The notes beneath the pieces are model-generated. The model ran no database searches. It had not been told where the DNA came from and worked only from the letters and a program-made list of their open reading frames with translations. The position numbers were made by a program, and so were the translations under genes. A DNA stretch of 9,553 bases from JBBPYA01 sp038200385 (GTDB lineage Bacteria; Actinomycetota; Actinomycetes; Mycobacteriales; Geodermatophilaceae), in contig JBBPYA010000287.1 of the NCBI GenBank assembly GCA_038200385.1, positions 1 through 9,553 on the forward strand, read 5' to 3'. Positions 1 through 6,522 of this stretch are shown piece by piece (positions within the stretch are counted from its first letter, which is position 1; each line of letters opens with the position of its first letter).

Positions 1-637
1 GATCGCGGCGTACCGGGTGGGCCTGGAGCTGGCTCCCGACCGGCCTAGCGCCCAGGAGGTCACCGACGCCGCGGGCCGGTGGCTGTCCGACATCGAGGGC
101 GACACCGGCGGCGGCGGTGTGCGCTGCGCCGACGAGGTGCTGATCCGCTTCCTGATCTGGGAGGGCGTCGACCGCGCGCTGCCGCTGCAGTTCCACGTCG
201 GGGTGGGTGACAGCGACGTCGACCTGCAGCGCTGCGACCCGCTGCTGCTGACCGCCCTGCTGCGGGCCACCCAGCCGACCGGCGTCCCGATCATGCTGCT
301 GCACAACTACCCGTTCCACCGCAGGGCCGGCTACCTGGCGCAGGTGTTCCCGCACGTGTTCGTGGACCTCGGCCTGGCCACCCACAATCTGGGGCGGGGG
401 GCCTCCCGGGTGATCGCGGAGAGCCTGGAACTCACGCCGTTCGGCAAGTTCCTCTACTCCTCCGATGCCTACGGACTGCCCGAGCTGTACCACCTCGGGG
501 CCACCCTGTTCCGCCGTGGGCTGGACTCGTTCCTCACCGCCGGCGTACAGGCCGGGGACTGGTCGGCCGCCGACGCCGAGCGGGTGGCGGAGCTGGTCTG
601 CGCCGGCAACGCGCGCCGCGCGTACCGGCTGGAGTAG
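1..637 (+). CDS. Amidohydrolase family protein, FluG N-terminal-domain type (5' truncated)
   Basis: This is the C-terminal part of a metal-dependent hydrolase of the amidohydrolase-2 (PF04909) type. The frame is open from base 2 without a start codon, so the gene begins upstream; the GTG at 17 is internal. Numbering from that GTG, the visible landmarks are QFHVGVGD (His60), LLHNYPFHRRAGYLAQ (His96) and LYSSDAYGLPE (Asp150), which fit the later metal and catalytic ligands of the TIM-barrel fold. The N-terminal HxH pair would lie outside the window. The series YPFHR..YLAQVFPHVFVDLGL is typical of actinobacterial relatives of the FluG N-terminal domain, which are often encoded beside glutamine synthetase-like (gamma-glutamyl ligase) genes. 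A role in hydrolysing gamma-glutamylated amines or related amides is therefore possible but inferred. The substrate cannot be read from this fragment. A strong stem-loop follows 16 bp after the stop. Confidence 0.85.
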   Translation, partial: IAAYRVGLELAPDRPSAQEVTDAAGRWLSDIEGDTGGGGVRCADEVLIRFLIWEGVDRALPLQFHVGVGDSDVDLQRCDPLLLTALLRATQPTGVPIMLLHNYPFHRRAGYLAQVFPHVFVDLGLATHNLGRGASRVIAESLELTPFGKFLYSSDAYGLPELYHLGATLFRRGLDSFLTAGVQAGDWSAADAERVAELVCAGNARRAYRLE

Positions 638-653
638 CGGTTCGCGGCCGGCC

Positions 654-678
654 GCCCCGCCGCGCACATCGGCGGGGC
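654..678 (+). terminator. GC-rich stem-loop, probable terminator of the amidohydrolase gene
   Basis: A perfect 9-bp inverted repeat (GCCCCGCCG / CGGCGGGGC) surrounds a 7-nt loop, 16 bp after the amidohydrolase stop and 18 bp before the next start. No T-run follows. That is common for GC-rich actinobacterial terminators, but it leaves open an attenuator or mRNA-stabilising role. The position between two same-strand genes suggests they are largely separate transcription units. Confidence 0.5.
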
Positions 679-696
679 CGCTCGTAGGGTTGGCGG

Positions 697-909
697 ATGG
701 CCGAGGAACTCCGTAAGGGTGACGACGTCGAGTGGGAGACCTCCCAGGGAACGACGCACGGCACTGTGCAGAAGAAGCTCACCGACGAGACGCACATCAA
801 GGGCCACAAGGTGGCAGCGACCGACGACGACCCGCAGTACCTGGTGGAGAGCGACAAGACGGGAAAGCAGGCGGCCCACAAGCCCGGCGCGCTGAAGAAG
901 CGGGGCTGA
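697..909 (+). CDS. DUF2945 / hypervirulence-associated protein, Tudor-like domain
   Basis: This small, charged, soluble protein has 70 residues and no signal peptide or membrane segment. The sequence GDDVEWETSQGTTHGTVQKKLT, then the H-I-K-G-H-K-V-A stretch, the DPQYLVESDKTGK segment and a Lys-rich end (AAHKPGALKKRG) match the compact beta-barrel fold of the DUF2945/HVA1 family (PF11160). The whole protein is that one domain. Family members are widespread in bacteria and fungi and their biochemical role is not established. The basic C-terminus and SH3/Tudor-like fold would suit nucleic-acid or protein binding, but this is inference. The ATG at 697 follows a modest AGGG ribosome site (686-689). 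The gene stands alone between the stem-loop at 654-678 and the dehydrogenase gene 85 bp downstream. Confidence 0.85.
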   Translation: MAEELRKGDDVEWETSQGTTHGTVQKKLTDETHIKGHKVAATDDDPQYLVESDKTGKQAAHKPGALKKRG

Positions 910-982
910 GGCGCCGGACCCGGATCAGGTGACGTGCTAGCCCCGGAGGATGCGGGCTCGAGCAGACATGACCACGAGAACA

Positions 983-989
983 GAGGGAG
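983..989 (+). promoter_or_regulatory. Ribosome binding site supporting the GTG start of the SDR gene
   Basis: GAGGGAG lies 5 nt before the GTG at 995. It decides between that start and the in-frame ATGs at 950 and 968, neither of which has a properly spaced site. Confidence 0.55.
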
Positions 990-994
990 CAGAA

Positions 995-1741
995 GTGGCG
1001 GGACGGCTGGACGGCAAGGTGGCCCTGGTGACCGGCGCATCGTCGGGGATCGGGGAGGCGACCGCGATCGCGTTGGCACAGGAAGGGGCAGCGGTGGCGA
1101 TCGCCGCCCGCCGCGCAGATCGGTTGGCGAGCCTGCGCGACAAGCTGGCCGGTGACGGGGCCCGGGTCCTCACGGTCGAACTCGATGTCACCGACAAGGC
1201 AGCCTGTGCCGAGGCGGTACGCCGCACCGTCAAGGAGTTCGGCGGTCTGGACGTCCTGGTCAACAACGCCGGCGTGATGCTGCTGGGGACGATCGAGGGT
1301 GCCGACACCTCCGACTGGACCCGGATGATCGAGACGAACGTGCTGGGCCTGCTGTTCATGACGCACGCAGCGCTGCCACACCTGTTGGAGCGACAGGGCC
1401 ACGTCCTGCAGATCTCCTCCACCGCGGGCCGGGTCGCCGGCAAGGGAGCCGGCGTCTACAACGCCTCGAAGTTCGCGGTGAACGCGTTCAGCGAGTCCCT
1501 GCGCCAGGAGGTCACCGAGCGCGGGGTGCGGGTGACGCTGATCGAGCCGGGGGTCGTACAGACCGAACTGCGCAAGCACATCACCCAAGCCGCCGCCAAG
1601 GACGCGATCAACGAGCGCGCCGATGCGATGCGCCAACTGCAGTCCGCTGACATCGCGGCCGCGATCGTGTACGCGGCAACGCAGCCCGATCATGTTGCGG
1701 TGAACGAGATCCTCGTCCGCCCGACGGATCAGGGCTGGTAG
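995..1741 (+). CDS. Classical short-chain dehydrogenase/reductase (clavulanic acid dehydrogenase-like)
   Basis: This is an NAD(P)-dependent oxidoreductase of the classical SDR family, 248 residues from the chosen start and single-domain cytosolic. It carries the cofactor motif TGASSGIG (13-20), NNAG (90-93), the catalytic Asn in ETNVLG (115), the catalytic Ser in QISSTAGR (142) and YNASK (Tyr155, Lys159). Arg residues after beta-2 (AARRADR) favour NADP(H). The segments DTSDWTRMIETN, RQEVTERGVRV and the end LVRPTDQ closely resemble Streptomyces clavuligerus clavulanic acid dehydrogenase as I remember it. Many such proteins occur in actinobacteria without clavulanate clusters, so the substrate is unknown. 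The GTG at 995 is preferred because GAGGGAG lies 5 nt upstream and family members usually begin at AGRLxGK. ATG codons at 950 and 968 are in frame, but the GGAGG near them abuts the first and is 18 nt from the second. The gene converges on the polymerase gene with 28 bp between the stops. Confidence 0.9.
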   Translation: MAGRLDGKVALVTGASSGIGEATAIALAQEGAAVAIAARRADRLASLRDKLAGDGARVLTVELDVTDKAACAEAVRRTVKEFGGLDVLVNNAGVMLLGTIEGADTSDWTRMIETNVLGLLFMTHAALPHLLERQGHVLQISSTAGRVAGKGAGVYNASKFAVNAFSESLRQEVTERGVRVTLIEPGVVQTELRKHITQAAAKDAINERADAMRQLQSADIAAAIVYAATQPDHVAVNEILVRPTDQGW

Positions 1742-1756
1742 GAGTCGGCGGCGGCG

Positions 1757-1768
1757 CCGGATATCCGG
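1757..1768. repeat. 12-bp perfect palindrome between convergent stops
   Basis: CCGGATATCCGG lies in the 28-bp gap between the SDR stop and the stop of the oppositely oriented polymerase gene. As RNA it could form only a short 4-bp stem (CCGG/CCGG with an ATAT loop), so it is a weak candidate for a bidirectional terminator. It could equally be chance or a protein-binding dyad. Confidence 0.3.
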
Positions 1769-1769
1769 G

Positions 1770-3434
1770 CTAGTCCTCTTCCGGCCCGCCCGCGGACTTG
1801 AGCGAGTGCGCATCGGCGTAGCAGTCCACGGCGCAGACGTCGAGCGGGAAGCGCACCCGGGTCGGCCCGAACAGCAGCCGGCCGGCCTCCCGTGCGCCGT
1901 CGCGCAGGATGTCCTGGACCTTGGGCGCTGTCACGGCGCGGGTGTGTACGACCAGCTCGTCGTGGACGAAGAACACCAGCTCCGCTCCATCCACTGTGGA
2001 CAGCTGGGTACGGACGACGGCGAGCCAGGTCAACGCCCACTCGGCGGCGGTGGCCTGGACGACGAAGTTCCGGGTGAACCGACCACGCGCGCGGGCCGCC
2101 GGTCCCGTACTGGTCCAGTCCTCGGCAGCCGGGGGGCAGGTCCGCCCGAGGTGCGAGCGCACGAGCCCGCCGCGCTCGCCGGTCCGGGCCGCGTCCTCCA
2201 GCAGCCGCAGCGCGGTCGGGTACTGGCGACGTAGCGCGGCCAGTGGCGCCGCCGCCTGACCGCCCACCTGCCCGTACATCGCGCCGAGCAGCCCCACTTT
2301 GGCCCGGGACCGGTCGCCGGCGAAGGATCGATCGGCGATGGCCCGGTACAGATCAGCTCGCTGCGCGGCAGCCGTCATGGCCGGGTCCTCGGACAGGGCG
2401 GCCAGCAGCCGGGGTTCCAACTGCCCGGCGTCGGCCACGACGAGAACGCGCCCGGGTTCGGCCCGAACCGCCCCGCGCAGCACCTTGGGGATCTGCAGCC
2501 CGCCCCCGCCCCGGGTCGCCCACCGGCCGGAGACCACCCCGCCGGGGACGTAGTCCGGGCGGAACCGACCGTCGCGGATCCAGCGCTCCTGCCAGGACCA
2601 TCCGTTCGCCGCCAGGATCCGCGCCAGCTTCTTGTAGGCCAGCAGCGGCCGCACTGCGGGATGGTCCACGCCGTGCAGCACCCAGCTGCGGGTGGACTCG
2701 ATCGGGTGCCCGGCCCCGGCGAACGCGGCGATCAGGTCGGCGGGGGAGTCCGGGTTCGTCCGCCGTCCCGCGAACGCCGCATCCACCTCGGCCGCGAGTT
2801 CGGCCAGCCGGACAGGCCGGACGCCGTTGGCCGGCCGTGGACCCAGCAGCTCGCTCAGCGTGGCCCCGTGCACGTCGCGGTCCCACGGCAGTCCGGCCGT
2901 GGCCATCTCGACCGCCGCCAGGGCCCCTGCGGATTCGGCCGCGACCAGCAGCCGGAACCGCGTGGGGTCCTGCGTTGCCGCGATCCGGCGTAGCTGCCCG
3001 GCGTACACCTGGGCGGTCGCCGTGGCCATGTCCACACCGGCCGGCAGCGCCGGTCCATGTGCCTCGAACAGCGCCTCGTCGGCATCCGGGGACGGGGCCG
3101 GGGCGTCGGTGGGGACGGGCAGTCCGTTGGCCCGCGCCCAGGCCGCCGGCAGGGATCGTGGCTCGCCCCACCGTCCCTCGTGCCCGAGCAGCAGCGACTC
3201 GGTGAGCGCGAGGTCCACGCAGCGCTCGACCCGGACGCCTGTCGCCAGCAGCGGCGGGTAGCTCCGTGCGGTGTCGGCCCAGACCCACCGGGTGGACGGC
3301 TCGGCAGCACTCAGCGCCGAGGCAAGGCTCCGGCGGCCTCCCGAGGGGACGCCGTCGCGGGAGAGGACTACGGCGGTCATCCCGTGGGCGGACCCGGTGG
3401 GGTAGTCCTCGGACGGGACGAGCAGGACCGGCAC
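1770..3434 (-). CDS. DNA polymerase I-like (family A) protein with degenerate 3'-5' exonuclease region
   Basis: This 554-residue protein belongs to the actinobacterial group annotated as bifunctional 3'-5' exonuclease/DNA polymerase. It lacks the 5' nuclease domain of full PolA. The polymerase domain is complete: SGRWATRGGGGLQIPK (302-317), motif A VVADAGQLEPRLLAAL with its Asp at 335, an O-helix-like motif B with Lys379 and YG at 387-388, RNFVVQATAAEW (455-466), and motif C FVHDELVVH with HDE at 491-493. The aromatic residue normally four positions after the motif-B Lys is Leu here. The N-terminal region (about 1-130) aligns in outline with the exonuclease fold (VERCVDLALTESLLLGHEG), but I see no DxE motif I and no clear YxxxD motif III, so proofreading is doubtful. 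The role, repair or other synthesis, is inferred. The GTG at 3434 is chosen because GGGAG lies 9 nt upstream; the frame stays open to 3548 but would overlap the permease gene with a non-conserved Cys/Arg-rich leader. An internal ATG at 3380 is an alternative. Confidence 0.88.
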   Translation of the reverse strand: MPVLLVPSEDYPTGSAHGMTAVVLSRDGVPSGGRRSLASALSAAEPSTRWVWADTARSYPPLLATGVRVERCVDLALTESLLLGHEGRWGEPRSLPAAWARANGLPVPTDAPAPSPDADEALFEAHGPALPAGVDMATATAQVYAGQLRRIAATQDPTRFRLLVAAESAGALAAVEMATAGLPWDRDVHGATLSELLGPRPANGVRPVRLAELAAEVDAAFAGRRTNPDSPADLIAAFAGAGHPIESTRSWVLHGVDHPAVRPLLAYKKLARILAANGWSWQERWIRDGRFRPDYVPGGVVSGRWATRGGGGLQIPKVLRGAVRAEPGRVLVVADAGQLEPRLLAALSEDPAMTAAAQRADLYRAIADRSFAGDRSRAKVGLLGAMYGQVGGQAAAPLAALRRQYPTALRLLEDAARTGERGGLVRSHLGRTCPPAAEDWTSTGPAARARGRFTRNFVVQATAAEWALTWLAVVRTQLSTVDGAELVFFVHDELVVHTRAVTAPKVQDILRDGAREAGRLLFGPTRVRFPLDVCAVDCYADAHSLKSAGGPEED

Positions 3435-3443
3435 CGGGCGAGT

Positions 3444-3448
3444 CTCCC
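3444..3448 (-). promoter_or_regulatory. Ribosome binding site supporting the GTG start of the polymerase gene
   Basis: GGGAG on the minus strand lies 9 nt before the GTG at 3434. It supports this start over the longer open frame that would overlap the permease gene. The 58-bp gap itself holds only a weak 6-bp inverted repeat (3457-3462 with 3481-3486, 18-nt loop) and no convincing terminator, so read-through from the glycolate operon is possible. Confidence 0.5.
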
Positions 3449-3492
3449 GTCCGGTGCGGCGGCGTCGCCAGCGGTATCGCCCGCCGGGTGGC

Positions 3493-5151
3493 TCAGGCCG
3501 GCACCATCCAGGACAGCACCGCGGTGGACTGCAGGTAGACCAGCACACACATGCCCACGAGGAAGAGCAGGCTCCAGCCGAACACCTTGCGGAACAGGTC
3601 GCCCTCCTTGCCGGCCAATCCGACCGCGGCCGCGGCGATCGCGAGGTTCTGCGGCGAGATCATCTTTCCGAGCACGCCACCGGAACTGTTCGCCGCCGCC
3701 AGCAGGACCGGGTTCAGCCCGGCGTCCATCGCAGCCTTGATCTGCAGTGCGCCGAACAGCGAGTTGGACGAGGTGTCCGAGCCGGTGACCGCGACCCCGA
3801 GCCAGCCCAGGATCGGCGAGATGATCGCGAACAGGCCGCCGGCCCCGGCCATCCAGGCCCCCAACGTCGCAGTCTGTCCGGAGCTGTTCATGACGTAGGC
3901 CAGCGCCAGCACGGCCATCACGGTGACGATCGCGGTGGCCAGTTGCCGGTAGGTATCGAGATAGGCGCGCACCGCCTTCGCGGGGGAGATGCCCAGCGCC
4001 GGGATGGTGAGCAGGCCCGAGATCACCATCAGGGTGCCCGCCGCGCCCAGCCAGTTGAACTTGAACATCGAGATGCTCGAGGGCTGCCCGGCCGGGTTCA
4101 GGATGTTCAGCCCCGGCCAGTTGAAGGTGACGGTGACGCTGCCCAGCGCGCGGGTCACCGCGGGGATCTGTGCGATGACGAAGACCGCGATGATGATCAG
4201 ATACGGCGAGTAGGCCCGCAGGACCTCGGCCGGCGGATCGTCGCGGGTCGCCTCGGCATCGGCCGTGGCCCCCGTTCCGGTGGCGCCGCTCTCACGGCCG
4301 CCGGTCGTGGCCGGCTCGAGTTCCTCGGTGTAGGTCTCGGCGGGGTGCCAGACCCGCAGGAAGCCGACGACCGCCGCGGCCGACAGCAGCGAGGCGACGA
4401 TGTCGGTCAACGGGACGGACAGGTAGTTCGCGGTCGCGAACTGGGCGATGGCGAACGTGATCCCGCAGACCAACGCCGCCGGCCACACCTGCCGGACACC
4501 GCGTCCGCGGTCCACGATGTACACCAGCACCACCGGGACCAGGACGGCCAGGATCGGCGTCTGCCGGCCCACCATCGCCCCGAGGGTGTCCACCGGGAGC
4601 TGGGTGACCGTGGCCAGCGTCGTGATCGGCACCGCCAGCGCGCCGAAGGCCACCGGCGCGGTATTGGCCACCAGAGCCAGGGTGGCGGCCTTGAGCGGGC
4701 GGAACCCCAACGCGCTCAGCATCACGCTGGTGATGGCCACGGGTGTCCCGAACCCGGCCAGCGCCTCGAGCAGCGCCCCGAAGCAGAAGGCGATGATGAC
4801 CGCCTGGATGCGCTGGTCGTCACTGACCCGCGCGAAGGACCTGCGCAGTACGTCGAAGTGCCCGGTGGCGACCGTCATGTTGTAGACCCAGATGGCGTTG
4901 ATGACGATCCACAGGATCGGGAAGAACCCGAACGTGCCGCCCTCGGTGGCGGCCAGGACGGCCTGACCCAGCGGCATCGGGTACACCAGGACGGCCACCA
5001 GGATGGCGACGAGCAGCGAGAGCAACCCGGCCAGCCAGGCCGTCACCCGCAGCACGCCGAGCAGCACGAACAGCACCAGCAGGGGGATGACGGCGAAGAT
5101 CGCCGTCAGGCCCAGGGAGCCGCCGACCGGGTCGAGAACCTGTTGGTACAT
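3493..5151 (-). CDS. lldP: LldP/GlcA-family permease (L-lactate/glycolate uptake)
   Basis: This 552-residue integral membrane protein of the lactate permease family (PF02652) imports 2-hydroxymonocarboxylates, probably by proton symport. It is full length and has about a dozen hydrophobic helices. Family landmarks are FGALLEALAGFGTPVAI (124-140), the NTAPVAFG segment (163-170), GSDTSSNSLFG (457-467) and KMISPQNLAIA (496-506). A hydrophilic Gly/Ala/Thr/Asp/Glu-rich loop (about 270-312) separates the two halves. It lies 24 nt after glcF and shares its operon. In E. coli the glc operon ends with the LldP paralogue GlcA, a glycolate permease, so the neighbourhood points to glycolate as a main substrate, with lactate also likely. 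The ATG at 5151 has GGGAG 5 nt upstream. The symbol glcA would fit equally well; sequence alone does not separate the two specificities. Confidence 0.93.
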   Translation of the reverse strand: MYQQVLDPVGGSLGLTAIFAVIPLLVLFVLLGVLRVTAWLAGLLSLLVAILVAVLVYPMPLGQAVLAATEGGTFGFFPILWIVINAIWVYNMTVATGHFDVLRRSFARVSDDQRIQAVIIAFCFGALLEALAGFGTPVAITSVMLSALGFRPLKAATLALVANTAPVAFGALAVPITTLATVTQLPVDTLGAMVGRQTPILAVLVPVVLVYIVDRGRGVRQVWPAALVCGITFAIAQFATANYLSVPLTDIVASLLSAAAVVGFLRVWHPAETYTEELEPATTGGRESGATGTGATADAEATRDDPPAEVLRAYSPYLIIIAVFVIAQIPAVTRALGSVTVTFNWPGLNILNPAGQPSSISMFKFNWLGAAGTLMVISGLLTIPALGISPAKAVRAYLDTYRQLATAIVTVMAVLALAYVMNSSGQTATLGAWMAGAGGLFAIISPILGWLGVAVTGSDTSSNSLFGALQIKAAMDAGLNPVLLAAANSSGGVLGKMISPQNLAIAAAAVGLAGKEGDLFRKVFGWSLLFLVGMCVLVYLQSTAVLSWMVPA

Positions 5152-5156
5152 CGCTA

Positions 5157-5161
5157 CTCCC
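5157..5161 (-). promoter_or_regulatory. Ribosome binding site of the permease gene
   Basis: GGGAG on the minus strand lies 5 nt before the permease ATG, in the 24-nt gap after the glcF stop. It supports independent initiation within the operon. Confidence 0.6.
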
Positions 5162-5175
5162 GTTCCGTCACGTCG

Positions 5176-6522
5176 TCATCCCCCGTCGGTCAGGCTGGCC
5201 GCGGGTCGTCCCTGGATGGAGGCGTCGAGGACCTCCACGGTGTGCGCGAGCCCGATCCGGCCGCCGGTCCGCTCGATCGAGGCGGCGACCTGCATCAGGC
5301 AGCCCGGATTCGCGGTGACGAGCAGGTCTGCGCCGGTGGCCAGCACGGTGTCGGCCTTGCGGTCCCCGAGTTCGCGGGCCGGCTGCGGGAACAGCACGTT
5401 GTAGATGCCGGCCGAGCCGCAGCACACCGCGCCGTCGGCGATCTCGCGCAGTTCCAGACCCGGTATCCCACGCAGCAGGGCCCGCGGTTCGGCCCGCACC
5501 CCTTGCGCGTGGGCCAGATGGCAGGCGTCGTGGTAGGCCACGCTCATCGGCAGCGGGTGTCTCGGGGCGACCGGGCCGAGAGCGGCGAGCAGCTCGGTGA
5601 CGTCCCGGACCCGGCCGGCGAAGGACTTGGCGCGCTCGGCGTACTGCGGATCGTCGGCCAGCAGCTCGGCGTACTCCTTCATCGAGGACCCGCAGCCCGC
5701 GGCGTTGACGACGACGCATTCCACTCCGGCCTCCTCGAACCGGTCGATCAGGGCGCGGGCGAAACGCTGCGCCTCCCCTTCTCGGCCGTTGTGGACGCTG
5801 AGCGCGCCGCAGCAGCCCTGGCCGGTCGGGATGACGACGTCGCAACCCTCGGCGGCCAGCACGCGGGCGGTGGCGGCGTTCACGCCGGGGAAGAAGGCCG
5901 CCTGCACGCAGCCGGTCAGCATGCCCACGACGGCCCTGGTCTCGCCCACCGCGGCCAGCCGTTCGGGTAGCCGGTCGGCCTTGGGGCTGCGCAGCCGGGG
6001 CGCCAGCCGCTCCATCGCGGCGAGGGAGGGCGCGAGACGATCCAGCAGCCCGCTGCGCCGCAGCAGCCGGTCACCCCCGGTGCGTTGCCACAGCCGCAGT
6101 GGTCCGCGCAGCAGCCGCAACCGCTTCGGGTACGGGAACAGTGCGAAGACGGCCTCGCGCAGCGCCCTGTCCCGCCGGGTCCGGGTGTGCCGGCGTTCGA
6201 CCTGGGCCCGGGTGGACTCGATCAGCCGGTCGTACTGGACGCCGGAGGGGCACGCCGTCACGCAGGCCATGCACCCGAGGCAGGCATCGAAGTGACCCAC
6301 CATGGATTCGCTGAGCGGCTCACCTTCCAGGCCCTGCTTCATGAGGTCGATCCGGCCGCGGGGCGAGTCCATCTCCTCGCCCCACAGCACGTACGTCGGG
6401 CAGGTGGGCAGGCAGAACCCGCAGTGCACGCAGTCCCCGACCAGGGCCGCGTCCGGAGGGCGGTGTGCGTCGAAGGCGCCGCCCGGTCGGCTCGTCGGTG
6501 TCGGCAGGTCGGTGCCGGACAT
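5176..6522 (-). CDS. glcF: Glycolate oxidase iron-sulfur subunit GlcF
   Basis: This 448-residue electron-transfer subunit of glycolate dehydrogenase takes electrons from the flavin subunits and passes them to the respiratory chain at the membrane. Two complete 4Fe-4S motifs are present: CVHCGFCLPTCP (Cys31, 34, 37, 41) and CLGCMACVTACP (Cys81, 84, 87, 91). Two CCG (DUF3483/PF02754-type) domains follow, with LTGC (205), GCCGA (237-238) and AGCGSS (277), then HDACHLAH (334), VCCGSAG (367-368) and NPGCLMQ (408). All expected cysteines are kept, so the protein should be functional. The ATG at 6522 shares one base with the glcE stop (TGATG) and has GGGAGGG 5 nt upstream. The frame extends to 6621 inside glcE, but that leader is not family-like. 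Related LutA and D-lactate or glycerol-3-phosphate dehydrogenase subunits share the domains; the adjacent glcD and glcE decide for GlcF. Confidence 0.95.
   Translation of the reverse strand: MSGTDLPTPTSRPGGAFDAHRPPDAALVGDCVHCGFCLPTCPTYVLWGEEMDSPRGRIDLMKQGLEGEPLSESMVGHFDACLGCMACVTACPSGVQYDRLIESTRAQVERRHTRTRRDRALREAVFALFPYPKRLRLLRGPLRLWQRTGGDRLLRRSGLLDRLAPSLAAMERLAPRLRSPKADRLPERLAAVGETRAVVGMLTGCVQAAFFPGVNAATARVLAAEGCDVVIPTGQGCCGALSVHNGREGEAQRFARALIDRFEEAGVECVVVNAAGCGSSMKEYAELLADDPQYAERAKSFAGRVRDVTELLAALGPVAPRHPLPMSVAYHDACHLAHAQGVRAEPRALLRGIPGLELREIADGAVCCGSAGIYNVLFPQPARELGDRKADTVLATGADLLVTANPGCLMQVAASIERTGGRIGLAHTVEVLDASIQGRPAASLTDGG

Noticed and set aside
936..956. Weak inverted repeat AGCCC/GGGCT near the GGAGG before the SDR gene
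   Set aside because: Five base pairs around a 10-nt loop are expected by chance in this GC content, so a regulatory hairpin is not supported.
797..1813. 338-codon open frame on the - strand opposite the SDR gene
   Set aside because: It overlaps the SDR gene, part of the DUF2945 gene and the polymerase 3' end, has no family features, and is explained by codon bias on the opposite strand.
3435..3548. N-terminal extension of the polymerase gene into the permease gene
   Set aside because: The extra residues are Cys/Arg/Pro-rich and non-conserved in look, they overlap the permease 3' end, and a well-spaced GGGAG supports the GTG at 3434.
3454..5970. 838-codon open frame on the + strand antisense to the permease and glcF
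   Set aside because: Its product is an Arg/His/Asp/Gln/Gly-rich low-complexity sequence with no domain. Long antisense frames are expected opposite GC-rich genes, and both genes beneath it are clearly real.
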